This document shows, piece by piece, positions 32,814 through 43,290 of a DNA stretch of 64,000 nt (position 1 is its first letter; the number at the start of each line of letters is the position of its first letter). The translations under genes were made by a program, and so were the position numbers. Origin of the DNA: Jatrophihabitans sp. (GTDB taxonomy: Bacteria; Actinomycetota; Actinomycetes; Mycobacteriales; Jatrophihabitantaceae); the NCBI GenBank assembly GCA_036399055.1, contig DASWNX010000026.1, forward strand, positions 124,001 to 188,000, given 5' to 3'. The notes below the pieces were generated by a model that ran no database searches, was not told the DNA's origin, and saw nothing but the letters and a program-made list of their open reading frames with translations.

Positions 32814-35434
32814 GCGGGGGCCGGCAGGACGGCCGGCCCGTTGACCGGCGGATCGACGACCGGCGAAGCGGCCGGAGCGGCAGTCGGCGCGGCGACCGGC
32901 ACAGCCGGCACGACCTCGGCCGCCTGCTGGGTGTCCGCGGTCTCGCTCCGGAGCAGGCCGGCGATGTCCTCGGCCCAGGAGAAGGTGTCAGATCCCAGCC
33001 TGCGCACCCGGATGCCGGTCATCGCCTGCGTCAGGATCTGGCGCTCCTTGCGGCGCAGCTCGGCGTAGTCGTCGTCACCGATCACGATCGAGGGCGCCAT
33101 CTGGCGGAACGGCGGGAATCCGTAGGCGTCATCGGTGTTCTCCACCAGCGTCTGGATGGCCTCGTCGAACGGGATGTCGGCCAGCACCGGCTCGCCACGC
33201 TCGATCACGAACAGGTTCTCGATCTGGGTGTTGCGGATGACGTTGCACTCCACCAGACGGTCGACGTTGTACTTCGGCGGCGGCACGATGCGCTGGGTCA
33301 AGGAGTTGATGCCCATGATCGGGATGTTCAGGCCGGCCAGCACCAGGCCGAAGTTGCGGCCCTCCTTGGAGTGCAGCCTGCTCTGCAGCTTCAGCCGCCG
33401 CCACTCGGCCGCTGTCAAGTCACCGGCCTGCACCGCCCGCAGGGTGTGGTGGCTGATCGTCAGCGGCTTGGGGAAGCAGGTGGCGTGGCCGTCGGGGTGC
33501 AGGATGGTCATGTCGTCGGAAAGGAACTTGGCGCCGTGCTCGCGCAAGAGCTTGAGGACGCTGCCGGTCTTGCCGGTGTCGGTGCGGGCCGACAGCAACA
33601 AGCCGCGGCCGTCGACTTCCAGGCAGGCCGAGTGCAGCAGGATCACCCCTCGAGACACCGCGATGAACCGCAGCAGCGCCTCGATCACGTTGGTGTAGAG
33701 CACGTGCGGCGAGCGTGCCAGCGTGGGCGAGCAGGTGACCTCGATCTTGTCGCCGATGTCGACTCGGAAGTTCGCGCCGAGCCGGCCGAAGTGCTCGGAG
33801 TAGCTGACACCGGCGGGCGCCATGTGCTGAGTCATCAGTGCACGGGTCCGCGGACCGGCGCCGACCTGGTCGATGCGGATGCTCAGGTCGACGTCGTTGC
33901 CCAGCCACTGGGCACGGAAGTACTCCAGCTCCTTCAGCGGCACCTGCGAGCCGACGCTGAGCACGCCGTCGATGGAGTAGCGGTAGGGCAGGTAACGACT
34001 GGTCGCGCTGACCGGACGGCGGGCCTGCTGGTGACCGGTCCGGGAGCCGGTGACCTGCTCGGCCTGCTCGGCCTGCTCGGCGGACTCGATCGCCGCAGGA
34101 CGCTGCACGCCGGTCAGGTCGACGGTGATGCGCATCGGCTGCTTCTCCACGACCTGCTCGTCGGGCTTGGCGTAGATCGCCGAGTCCGCGACCACGAACC
34201 GCACCAGGAACAGCAGCGCCAGGGTGATCACGTTGGCCACCAGCAGGTTGGCCGAGAACACCCCCACCAGCAGCGCCAGCAACGGCAGCCGGGGCAGCAG
34301 CGCCAGGTGGTTGAGCAAGAAGAACCGGACGCCGCGTCCGAGCCGGGTTCCAGGCTTGTCCCCCCGGAAGACGAACTTCTCGGTGAGCACGAAGTTCCAG
34401 CTGGTGGACACCTCGGTCGCCAACACCGCGGCGATCAGGTAATGGGGGTGCACCACATACTCGGAGAAGAACCAGAGGGCGGCGGTGTTGACCCCGATGC
34501 CGGTGGCCCCGACCGCGCCGAAGGCCAGCAGCCGGGCGAACCGGCCGGCGCCATTGTCGGTGGAGGACCGGCGCACCTGGTTGCGCAGGACCAGCAGCCG
34601 AAGTCGCAGCATGTGACGAACGAACCGCAGACCCTCACGCAGCGATGCCTTGCTCTCACCAGCGACCCTGGTGCCGAACACGAACGGGACCTCGGCCACT
34701 TGCAACCGGGGTTGGCGGATCATCAGCTCGAGCAGGATCTTGAAACCGATCGGGTCCAGCCGGTCCAGGTCCAGCGCGGCCAACCGGACGGCGAAGAAGC
34801 CCGACATCGGATCGGAGATCCTCGACAGCCGCCGCGGGAACACCGCCTTGGTCACCCGGGTGGCCAGGCCCGAGACCGCGCGCCGGTAGCCATCGGCCAA
34901 CCCGTCAGAAGCGCCTGAGCCGAGGTAGCGAGTGCCCGCCACCAGGTCCAACTGCCTGGCCTGTCCGACCTGGACGAGCCTTGCCGCCAGCTCCGGCGGG
35001 TGCTGCAGGTCGCCGTCCATCACGACCGCCCAGGTTCCCCGGGCGTGCTTGAGCCCGGCCACCACCGCACCGCCGAGCCCGCCAGCCCTGGCGCCGGCCG
35101 GCCGGTGCAGCAGCCGCACCGCCAGACCGCACTCACGAGCCGACTGCCGGATCACCTCAGGCGTGCCGTCGCCGCTGTCATCGACGAAGAGCACCTCGGC
35201 GGGAATGCCGCCGAGGCTGTCGGCCAATGAGGACAGCAACGGGCGCACCGAGCCTTCCTCATTCCGGGTCGGCACGATGATGGTGAACCACGGCGCCGCG
35301 TCAGGCGGTAGGAGGGTCAGGTCCTGCGGCTCACACACCGCTTCGACCTGCTTATCCACCCCGTCCTGAATCGTCTCGGGACGTGCGGCGTCAACAATTC
35401 TGGTCAAGAGAAGCCCCCCGCTTCGATTACTCAC
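32810..35434 (-). CDS. Three-domain fusion: GT2 polyprenyl-phosphate glycosyltransferase, GtrA, HprK-like P-loop domain
   Basis: 874 residues. Residues about 48-290 are a GT2 domain of the dolichyl-phosphate mannose synthase type (IIVPTRNEEGSV, VDDSGDGT, VMDGDLQHPPE, SDPMSGFFAVR). Residues about 305-430 hold four helices of a GtrA domain, thought to flip polyprenyl-linked sugars. After a Glu/Ala-rich linker, residues about 480-830 form a domain with a P-loop A-R-T-D-T-G-K-T (Lys622) and F-L-S-D-D near 637, as in HPr kinase/phosphorylase-like proteins. The end is Pro/Ala/Val-rich. First gene of the five-gene operon. The GTG start has a poor ribosome site, so the N-terminus is uncertain. Confidence 0.83.
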   Translation of the reverse strand: MSNRSGGLLLTRIVDAARPETIQDGVDKQVEAVCEPQDLTLLPPDAAPWFTIIVPTRNEEGSVRPLLSSLADSLGGIPAEVLFVDDSGDGTPEVIRQSARECGLAVRLLHRPAGARAGGLGGAVVAGLKHARGTWAVVMDGDLQHPPELAARLVQVGQARQLDLVAGTRYLGSGASDGLADGYRRAVSGLATRVTKAVFPRRLSRISDPMSGFFAVRLAALDLDRLDPIGFKILLELMIRQPRLQVAEVPFVFGTRVAGESKASLREGLRFVRHMLRLRLLVLRNQVRRSSTDNGAGRFARLLAFGAVGATGIGVNTAALWFFSEYVVHPHYLIAAVLATEVSTSWNFVLTEKFVFRGDKPGTRLGRGVRFFLLNHLALLPRLPLLALLVGVFSANLLVANVITLALLFLVRFVVADSAIYAKPDEQVVEKQPMRITVDLTGVQRPAAIESAEQAEQAEQVTGSRTGHQQARRPVSATSRYLPYRYSIDGVLSVGSQVPLKELEYFRAQWLGNDVDLSIRIDQVGAGPRTRALMTQHMAPAGVSYSEHFGRLGANFRVDIGDKIEVTCSPTLARSPHVLYTNVIEALLRFIAVSRGVILLHSACLEVDGRGLLLSARTDTGKTGSVLKLLREHGAKFLSDDMTILHPDGHATCFPKPLTISHHTLRAVQAGDLTAAEWRRLKLQSRLHSKEGRNFGLVLAGLNIPIMGINSLTQRIVPPPKYNVDRLVECNVIRNTQIENLFVIERGEPVLADIPFDEAIQTLVENTDDAYGFPPFRQMAPSIVIGDDDYAELRRKERQILTQAMTGIRVRRLGSDTFSWAEDIAGLLRSETADTQQAAEVVPAVPVAAPTAAPAASPVVDPPVNGPAVLPAPA

Positions 35435-35697
35435 GACGGAAGCACGCTGCCTGTGCCAGAACCCGTCGGCAAGAGATAGCTCTCCGAGACGCGCTCAGGA
35501 GAGTCGATCAAAAGTTAAACCCCGTTCAGCTATTCGCGCAACCTAGTGTGAACAGTGCCTTTGGCTTGAGAACCAAAGAGATACAGCAAGTTAAAGCCAT
35601 GTTTCAGCCTCAGCTTCAGCGCAGTTCAAGGGCCTAGACAATCCGGATGGACCACCAAATCCGCACTAAGGGAAAGTTGCGCGTTCAATTCCGCTAC

Positions 35698-35733
35698 GTG
35701 ACGTTCCCTAAAGTGGTGACGTTCACTGAAGTG
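35698..35733. repeat. Tandem 18-bp repeat, possible regulator-binding iterons
   Basis: Two adjacent 18-bp copies, GTGACGTTCCCTAAAGTG and GTGACGTTCACTGAAGTG, identical at 16 positions, about 265 bp upstream of the surface operon. A degenerate inverted copy occurs near 35674. The arrangement suits an activator or repressor site. Confidence 0.5.
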
Positions 35734-35844
35734 CGACGACGACATCTGCGTGATCAACTGAGCACGTTAGGTGAATGACTCGTCCCACAATCCCCTAATG
35801 CTGACAGCTCAATCGCGTCGAACGATGGTCACGCCGCACGACAT

Positions 35845-35858
35845 GCGAGCCGGCTCGC
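35845..35858. promoter_or_regulatory. 14-bp perfect palindrome
   Basis: GCGAGCCGGCTCGC is perfectly self-complementary and lies in the divergent non-coding region, about 260 bp before the ligase start. It could be an operator; chance is not excluded in GC-rich DNA. Confidence 0.3.
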
Positions 35859-36120
35859 GAGTGCGCCACCTCGGCGCCAGTCACACAGCAGGTGTCGGAT
35901 TGCCCGTCTAGATCGGCTGGCGCCGACTGCGGGTCATGGTTGACCAAGGTGGCCGCCTACCCATCGTCGCCCTCGGCGCGCGACATAGATAGCCGCAATC
36001 CAGTTAAGCAGCCGCTACCATGCGTGATCGCGGAAGTGGTGGAAACTGACGCCGGCTGCGCGGACAGTCAGCTTGGTGTCGGCGCGCTGCTGGCTGCCGA
36101 ACATCTGCCAGGCTGAGTCT

Positions 36121-37680
36121 ATGCAACTCTCCCTGGTCGCGGCCACCTCCGACGAGTTGGCGGCCACGGCTGCCCGTGGCGAGAAGGTGGCCAAGCTGGC
36201 AGCGCTGCTGCGCACCTGTTCGGCGATCGAAGCGGCGACCGTGGTGTCGTGGCTTTCCGGAGAACTGACCCAGCGACAGATCGGCGTGGGATGGGCGGCG
36301 TTGCGCTCGTTGCCGCCGCCGGCGGCCGAGCCCAGCCTCGACGTGGCAGCAGTGGAAACCGCCCTGACCGAGATCGGCGGCACTGTCGGAAGCGGCTCGC
36401 AGGGTCGCCGGCGGCAGTTGCTGCACGCGCTGTTCGCCGCGGCCACCCACCGTGAACAGCGCTTCCTCACCCGGCTGCTCACCGGAGACCTGCGGCAGGG
36501 CGCCCTGGCCGGTGTGATGACCGACGCGCTTGCCCGAGCCGCGGATCTGCCGCTGGCCCACGTGCGGCGCGCGGCCATGCTCAGCGCCAGCCTGCCGATG
36601 GTCGCGGCTTCGGCGCTGAGCGGTGGCAGCGAGGCGCTGGCCGGCTTCGGCCTGCGGGTCGGCCACCCGGTGAGCCCGATGCTGGCCCAGACCGCGGCCA
36701 GCATCGACGAGGCACTAGGTCGGCTCGGCGCGCGGGCGGCCTTGGAATGGAAGCTGGACGGCATCCGGGTGCAGATCCACCGTGCCGAGGACGACGTCTG
36801 GATCTTCACCCGTGGCTTGGAGGACGTGACAGCCCGGCTTCCAGAGGTGGTCGAGACGGTGCGCGGCATGGCCGCCACTCGATTCGTCGTCGACGGCGAG
36901 GTGTTGGCGCTGCGCGACAACGGCCGGCCGGCGCCGTTTCAGGAGACCGCGGCGCGGGTGGGCGCCAGGTCCGCACCCACCGACCCACGCTCTGCCCGGC
37001 TGACCGTCTTTCTCTTCGACGTGCTGCACGTCCACGGCGTCGACACCCTCGACGAGCCGGCCGAGCGCCGGGCCGAGATCCTCGCCGAGCTGGTCCCGCC
37101 GGCGAACCGGGTCAAGCGGCTAGTCACCGCCGACCCTGCTCAGGCCCAGGCATTTCTCGACGACGTCCTCGCGCACGGACACGAGGGGGTGGTGGCCAAA
37201 TCACTGACCGCGCCGTACGAGGCCGGTCGCCGCGGAGCCGGCTGGCTGAAGGTCAAGCCGGTGCACACCCTGGATCTGGTGGTGCTGGCCGTCGAATGGG
37301 GATCGGGCCGGCGGCGGGGCATGCTCTCCAACATCCACCTCGGAGCCAGGGATGAGAGCACCGGGGGTTTCGTCATGCTGGGCAAGACGTTCAAGGGCAT
37401 GACCGACGCGATGCTGAGCTGGCAGACCGAGCGGTTCGGAGAACTCGCTGCCGGGCCGACCGATGACTGGGTGGTCCGGCTGCGTCCGGAGCAGGTCGTG
37501 GAGATCGCCTTCGACGGCGTGCAGCGCTCCTCGCGGTACCCCGGGGGTGTGGCGCTGCGCTTCGCGCGGGTGCTGCGCTACCGGCAGGACAAGACCGCCG
37601 CCGAGGCGGACACCATCGAGACGGTCCGCGCCTTCGCCACCGCAGCCGGCCTGGACGAGCAGGCTGACCGAGCGGACTGA
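36121..37680 (+). CDS. ATP-dependent DNA ligase (LigB-like)
   Basis: 519 residues, the size of mycobacterial LigB-type ligases. The N-terminal helical domain (1-200) precedes the adenylation motif I E-W-K-L-D-G-I-R with the nucleotide-linked Lys near 219; later motifs include [36 protein letters not shown] and GWLKVKP (motif V). The OB-fold ends with [28 protein letters not shown] 36121 is chosen over an upstream frame start at 36073. It seals nicks and supplements NAD-dependent LigA. Monocistronic as far as visible. Confidence 0.93.
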   Translation: MQLSLVAATSDELAATAARGEKVAKLAALLRTCSAIEAATVVSWLSGELTQRQIGVGWAALRSLPPPAAEPSLDVAAVETALTEIGGTVGSGSQGRRRQLLHALFAAATHREQRFLTRLLTGDLRQGALAGVMTDALARAADLPLAHVRRAAMLSASLPMVAASALSGGSEALAGFGLRVGHPVSPMLAQTAASIDEALGRLGARAALEWKLDGIRVQIHRAEDDVWIFTRGLEDVTARLPEVVETVRGMAATRFVVDGEVLALRDNGRPAPFQETAARVGARSAPTDPRSARLTVFLFDVLHVHGVDTLDEPAERRAEILAELVPPANRVKRLVTADPAQAQAFLDDVLAHGHEGVVAKSLTAPYEAGRRGAGWLKVKPVHTLDLVVLAVEWGSGRRRGMLSNIHLGARDESTGGFVMLGKTFKGMTDAMLSWQTERFGELAAGPTDDWVVRLRPEQVVEIAFDGVQRSSRYPGGVALRFARVLRYRQDKTAAEADTIETVRAFATAAGLDEQADRAD

Positions 37681-37690
37681 CCGAGCGGAC
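37665..37690 (+). repeat. 13-bp tandem duplication across the ligase stop codon
   Basis: TGACCGAGCGGAC occurs twice in direct succession (37665-37677 and 37678-37690). The second copy supplies the stop TGA in frame, while the first reads through in another frame. Confidence 0.85.
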
Positions 37691-37714
37691 GGGTGAGCTC
37701 CTGAAAGGAATGAG

Positions 37715-38749
37715 CTACCAGGGCAGCACGCAGCTCGGGCTCGGCAGCTCCAGCGAGCTCACCGGCCCGGCCGGAAGACCGGTGTCGGTCGCCACCGGCA
37801 CCCCGACAAGGGTGTGCGAGAGCTGGTTGGCGATGTAGAGCCGGTTCCCATCCAGCGCCAGGTGACGCGGTGAGCGGCCATAGGAGTCGAACTCGGCCAC
37901 CGGCGTGACGCCGTCGCCGTCCTGCCGCAACACCGTGATCCGGTCGGCGCCGCGATGCGAGGCGTACAGCAGGCCCGGCCGGGGCCCGGCGATCAGGGCT
38001 GCGGACAAGGCGCCGGAGGACAGCGGCTCGGCGTGGCCGGCGACCGAGGACAGCAGTCGAGCCGGCAACCGCCACTGCAGGGTGCTGACCGAGTTGTCCA
38101 GCTCGCCGAGCACGTAACCCCGCCCGGCGGCAGGGTCCAGCAGCAGCTGCCTGGCGCCGCTGCCGGGCGGCAGGCTCACCTCGTCGACCAGGGCGTAGGC
38201 GCCTGCCCGGTGGTGGTAGCGCCACAACCGATCACTTCCGAGGTCAGCCACCGTCAGCTCGTCCCCGCCCGCGGCGAAACTCACCTGATGGGCGTGCGGG
38301 CTGTCCTGGCGCTCGGCGTTCGGGCCGCTGCCGTGCAACCGCAACAGCTGCGCATGCGGCCGCACCGCGCCGTCGTCGTCCAGCGGATGGATCGCCACGC
38401 TGCCGCTGCTGTAGTTGGCCACCGCCAGCAGCCGCCCCGACGGGTGCAGCGCCAGATGGCAGGGATGAGCTCCGCCGGTGGGTTGCCAGCCGAGTGACCG
38501 CAGCCCCGGCTCTGCCCGGGAGCCGGTCCTGCCGAAGGCGCTGACCCGGCCGGGGTCGGTCTCGTTCACCGCGTAGAGCCGCTCTCCGTCGGCTGAGAGC
38601 GCCAGGAAGGAGGGCGACTCAGTGGCCGCCAGCACTCCCCGGTCGGCCAGCTCTCCGTCGAACTCGCTCACCAGCCGGATGCCCTGCCCGGCGCCCGTGG
38701 GAGGTGTGTAGCCGCCCACCAGCAGCAAGCCGCTGACGGAGCTGGTCAC
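37715..38749 (-). CDS. Lactonase-family beta-propeller protein (6-phosphogluconolactonase-like)
   Basis: 344 residues built of repeating WD-like blades, with features of the YbhE/lactonase family: FLALSADGERLYAVNE, GGAHPCHLALHPSGRLLAVANYSSGSVAIHPL, HAHQVSFAAGGDELTVADLGSDRLW and SPRHLALDGNRLYIANQLSHT. Members hydrolyse 6-phosphogluconolactone or other sugar lactones. The GTG start has AAGGAAG upstream. It is divergent from a GH2 gene, so a role in sugar-acid catabolism is plausible. Confidence 0.85.
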   Translation of the reverse strand: MTSSVSGLLLVGGYTPPTGAGQGIRLVSEFDGELADRGVLAATESPSFLALSADGERLYAVNETDPGRVSAFGRTGSRAEPGLRSLGWQPTGGAHPCHLALHPSGRLLAVANYSSGSVAIHPLDDDGAVRPHAQLLRLHGSGPNAERQDSPHAHQVSFAAGGDELTVADLGSDRLWRYHHRAGAYALVDEVSLPPGSGARQLLLDPAAGRGYVLGELDNSVSTLQWRLPARLLSSVAGHAEPLSSGALSAALIAGPRPGLLYASHRGADRITVLRQDGDGVTPVAEFDSYGRSPRHLALDGNRLYIANQLSHTLVGVPVATDTGLPAGPVSSLELPSPSCVLPW

Positions 38750-38823
38750 AGTTTCTTCCTTTGGGCGGTGTATGCGGTTTCGACTTCCGGCTCTGGCCGC
38801 ATGCCACTACCGTAGCGTCGGTG

Positions 38824-40722
38824 ATGGCAGAACCCGGAACAGGCGTGCACCCCCGACCCCAATTGACCCGCGACCGATGGTTCGACCTGTCCGGGGAGTG
38901 GCAGTTCTCCTATGACGACTCCGATGTCGGTCTGACCAGGTGCTGGTACCAGAACTGGCTGGAGTCCCAGGGCGTGGCCGAGCGCGCCATCACGGTGCCG
39001 TTCCCACCCGAGTCGGTCGCGAGCGGGATCGGCGACACCAGCTATCACCGGGTGCTGTGGTACCGGCGCGTCTTCACCTCGCCGCACCAGTCCGGCGAGC
39101 GGCTGCTGCTGCACTTCGGCGCCGTGGACTACTCCGCCCAGGTCTGGGTGAACGGCCAGCTGGTGGCACAGCACACCGGCGGCCACACTCCCTTCCACGC
39201 CGACATCACCGATGCGCTGGTGGGCTCGGACGAGCAGGTGGTGGTGGTCCGCGTGGTCGATGACCCGCACGACCTCGAGCAGCCTCGCGGCAAGCAGGAC
39301 TGGCAGGAGGAGCCGCATGCCATCTGGTACGAGCGCACCAGCGGCATCTGGAAGTCGGTCTGGCTCGAGCCGGCGCCGGCAACCCGCATCGAGCAGCTGC
39401 GCTGGACCCCCGATGTCGAGACGGCCACGCTGCGCCTTGACGTTCGGCTGAACCAGGTGGCCCAGCAGCCGTTGCGGCTACGGCTGCTGCTGACCCACGA
39501 GGGCGTCGAACTGGCCGACAGCACGGTGTCGGTGCTCAGGGGCCGCGCCTCGATCTCGGTGCGGCTGCCGCAGGCTGACATGAGCCTGGAACGGCAGCGG
39601 ATGCTGTGGTCACCGGACACACCCAACCTCTTCGACGCCGAGGTCAAGCTGTACGCCGCCGGCGACAAGTCAGAGACCGCCGAGCCGATCGACCTGGTCG
39701 GCAGCTACGCCGCGATGCGCAGCATCGAGGCCTCGAAGAACCGGATCCTGCTCAACGGCCGCCCGTACTTCCTGCGGTTGGTGCTCGACCAGTGCTACTG
39801 GACCGAGTCCCACCTGGCGATCCCCGATCCCGACGCCGCCCGCCGGGAGGTGGAGCTGGTGCGCAGCCTCGGCTTCAACGGGGTCCGACTGCATCAGAAG
39901 GTGGCCGATCCGAGCTTCCTCTACTGGTGTGACCGTTTGGGCCTGCTGGTGTGGGCCGAGATGCCGGCCGCCTACGAGTTCACCACTCGAACGGTGGACC
40001 GCATCACCCGAGAATGGCTGGAGATCCAGCAACGGGACTACAGCCACCCGTGCATCATCGCCTGGGTGCCGGTCAACGAGAGCTGGGGAGTGCCCAACCT
40101 GGCCAGCTCCGCACCGCAGCGCAGCTTCGTCGCAGCGCTCTACCACCTGACCAAGGCACTGGACCCGACCCGGTTGGTGGTGGGCAACGACGGCTGGGAG
40201 CAGGTCGTCACCGACGTCATCACCGTGCACGACTACACCTCGCGCGCCGAGGTGCTGCGACAGCGCTACGGCAGCGACGCCGGCATGATCGACACCCTGG
40301 AGGACGTTCAGCCGGGATACCGAACGGTGTTGCTGCCCGGCATGTCCCGCGACGGCCACCCGGTGATGATCACCGAGTTCGGCGGGATCTCGCACGACGG
40401 CGACGGGGGCCCGTCCTGGCATGGCTACTCGGTGGCCCGCACTTCGGAGGAGTTGCTCGAGCGTTACCGCGCCCTGGTCGACGCGCTGCTCGACGCACCC
40501 GCCATCAGCGGCTTCTGCTACACCCAGTTCACCGACACCCTGCAGGAGAAGAACGGGCTGCTGACCGCTGACCGCAAGCCCAAGGCGGACCTGGCGACGC
40601 TGCGCTCGATCACGCGCCGACCCTCGGCCGCGGTTCCGGCCGACGAGATCGGCTCGTTCGACTACGGCGACTACCCGCCCACGGTGATGGACACCCAGAT
40701 CAGCTACGGCGGCGCGCCCTAG
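38824..40722 (+). CDS. GH2-family beta-glycosidase
   Basis: Glycoside hydrolase family 2 with three domains: sugar-binding jelly roll (1-170; FDLSGEWQFSYDD, DYSAQVWVNGQLV), immunoglobulin-like sandwich (about 190-290) and TIM barrel (about 310-600). The acid/base Glu is in V-N-E-S-W-G near 420 and the nucleophile Glu in I-T-E-F-G-G near 518. Substrate could be a beta-galactoside, beta-glucuronide or beta-mannoside. No signal peptide is seen, so it is probably cytoplasmic. ATG 38824 is preferred to the frame start at 38761. Confidence 0.9.
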   Translation: MAEPGTGVHPRPQLTRDRWFDLSGEWQFSYDDSDVGLTRCWYQNWLESQGVAERAITVPFPPESVASGIGDTSYHRVLWYRRVFTSPHQSGERLLLHFGAVDYSAQVWVNGQLVAQHTGGHTPFHADITDALVGSDEQVVVVRVVDDPHDLEQPRGKQDWQEEPHAIWYERTSGIWKSVWLEPAPATRIEQLRWTPDVETATLRLDVRLNQVAQQPLRLRLLLTHEGVELADSTVSVLRGRASISVRLPQADMSLERQRMLWSPDTPNLFDAEVKLYAAGDKSETAEPIDLVGSYAAMRSIEASKNRILLNGRPYFLRLVLDQCYWTESHLAIPDPDAARREVELVRSLGFNGVRLHQKVADPSFLYWCDRLGLLVWAEMPAAYEFTTRTVDRITREWLEIQQRDYSHPCIIAWVPVNESWGVPNLASSAPQRSFVAALYHLTKALDPTRLVVGNDGWEQVVTDVITVHDYTSRAEVLRQRYGSDAGMIDTLEDVQPGYRTVLLPGMSRDGHPVMITEFGGISHDGDGGPSWHGYSVARTSEELLERYRALVDALLDAPAISGFCYTQFTDTLQEKNGLLTADRKPKADLATLRSITRRPSAAVPADEIGSFDYGDYPPTVMDTQISYGGAP

Positions 40723-40744
40723 CCGGCGGTCCAGGCGCTCTCGA

Positions 40745-41758
40745 CTACTCCACCGCCAGCCGCGGCAGGTCGGTGTCGGGGTCCCACCGCAAGGGCGCCA
40801 CCGCGAACTGGCGCGACGCTGCAGGCGCGCTGCGGAAGTGGTAGCACAGAAACGGCTGGCCGTCGCTGGTGATCACGCTGCAGTGGCCTGGGCCGAACAG
40901 GTTGGCCGCCGGCTCGGGCCCGAGCAGGCTGGCCTTCGGCGTCGGGCTGAGGTCCAGCCACTGCTCGTCGTCCGGGTCCTGCGCTATCACGCCGATTCCG
41001 TAGAAGTCGGCGAAGTTGCCGCCGCTGTAGAGCACCACCTCACGCCCGCGTGGTGAGGTGATCACCGCGGGCCCCTCGATCGTCGACCAGCGCACCGTCT
41101 CCGACCGGTCCCAGCGCACTCCGGGGATGTCTTTCCACGGCATCGAGCGCTGGGCGTCGTACAGCTGCCACTGCGCACGTGGTCTGGCGATCACCGAGGG
41201 CTCGGACTCCAGCCGCCGCAGATCCGGGCTGATCCGGGCCCGGACGATGCCGGTTCCATAGGGCTCGTCGCTGACGAAGTCGACAGCGAAGTACAGCCAG
41301 GTGATGCCGTCGGCGTCGGTGTGGACGTCGGGATCGATCGCGAAGTCGAGCTCAGGGGTCAGGACCTCTCCAGAGTCGGTGAACGGCCCGGCCGGCGAGG
41401 CGCTGTCGGCCCGTCGCAACCGGTGCTCCTGGTGACCCTCGGTCTCACCGGCGCCTTTGGCGCGGGAGTAGAGCATCACCCAGGGCCGCTCCAGCCCGGG
41501 CACGTGCCGGACACAGGGCGCCCAGCACCACTGGTCCACGCCGAGCCCCGGATAGCTGTCACCCACTCGCTGCCACCCGGCTGGGTCCAGAAGGCTGTTG
41601 GACCCATAGACCGGAAAGCCGGGCGCGGAGACGTAGACGTAGAACCGGAACGGATGCTCTGAACGCTGATCCGCGGGTGTCTGGAGGAGGAAGGGGTCAC
41701 CCTGATCGACCGCCGGCTCCGGCACGAACGCCACACCCAGGGCCGCCATCGATGTCAC
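40745..41758 (-). CDS. GH43-like (five-bladed propeller) glycosidase, cytoplasmic
   Basis: About 337 residues without a signal peptide. It shows the GH43/GH117-type pattern: QWCWAPCVRHV, FAIDPDVHTDADG with Asp, and WSTIEGPAVI with the candidate acid Glu, plus NLFGPGHCSVI. The start is unclear; a GTG at 41758 fits GGAG spacing, and an ATG at 41749 is possible. It lies 54 bp after glf on the same strand and may be the last gene of that operon. Probably hydrolyses a furanosidic or arabinose-type linkage. Confidence 0.78.
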   Translation of the reverse strand: MTSMAALGVAFVPEPAVDQGDPFLLQTPADQRSEHPFRFYVYVSAPGFPVYGSNSLLDPAGWQRVGDSYPGLGVDQWCWAPCVRHVPGLERPWVMLYSRAKGAGETEGHQEHRLRRADSASPAGPFTDSGEVLTPELDFAIDPDVHTDADGITWLYFAVDFVSDEPYGTGIVRARISPDLRRLESEPSVIARPRAQWQLYDAQRSMPWKDIPGVRWDRSETVRWSTIEGPAVITSPRGREVVLYSGGNFADFYGIGVIAQDPDDEQWLDLSPTPKASLLGPEPAANLFGPGHCSVITSDGQPFLCYHFRSAPAASRQFAVAPLRWDPDTDLPRLAVE

Positions 41759-41812
41759 GTGAAGATCTCCATCCACCAGGTGCGCCCGACGTATCGTGCC
41801 AGGCCGTGCCGG

Positions 41813-43286
<1,474 letters not shown>

Positions 43287-43290
<4 letters not shown>

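Larger units (their letters stand above)
35435..36120. promoter_or_regulatory. 686-bp divergent regulatory region
   Basis: This is the most AT-rich non-coding stretch of the right half and separates the surface operon from the DNA ligase gene. I see no supported gene. It holds a small hairpin (CTTTGG 35559-35564 with CCAAAG 35573-35578), an 18-bp tandem repeat and a 14-bp palindrome listed separately. Promoters for both directions must lie here. Confidence 0.55.

Noticed and set aside
32690..34918. 742-codon plus-strand frame opposite the GT2-GtrA fusion
   Set aside because: It is the GC-rich antisense of a well-supported gene; its translation is His/Gln/Arg/Gly-rich without any domain.
35383..35637. 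84-codon plus ORF before the surface operon
   Set aside because: Overlaps the start of the fusion gene and the AT-rich promoter region; no features of a real protein.
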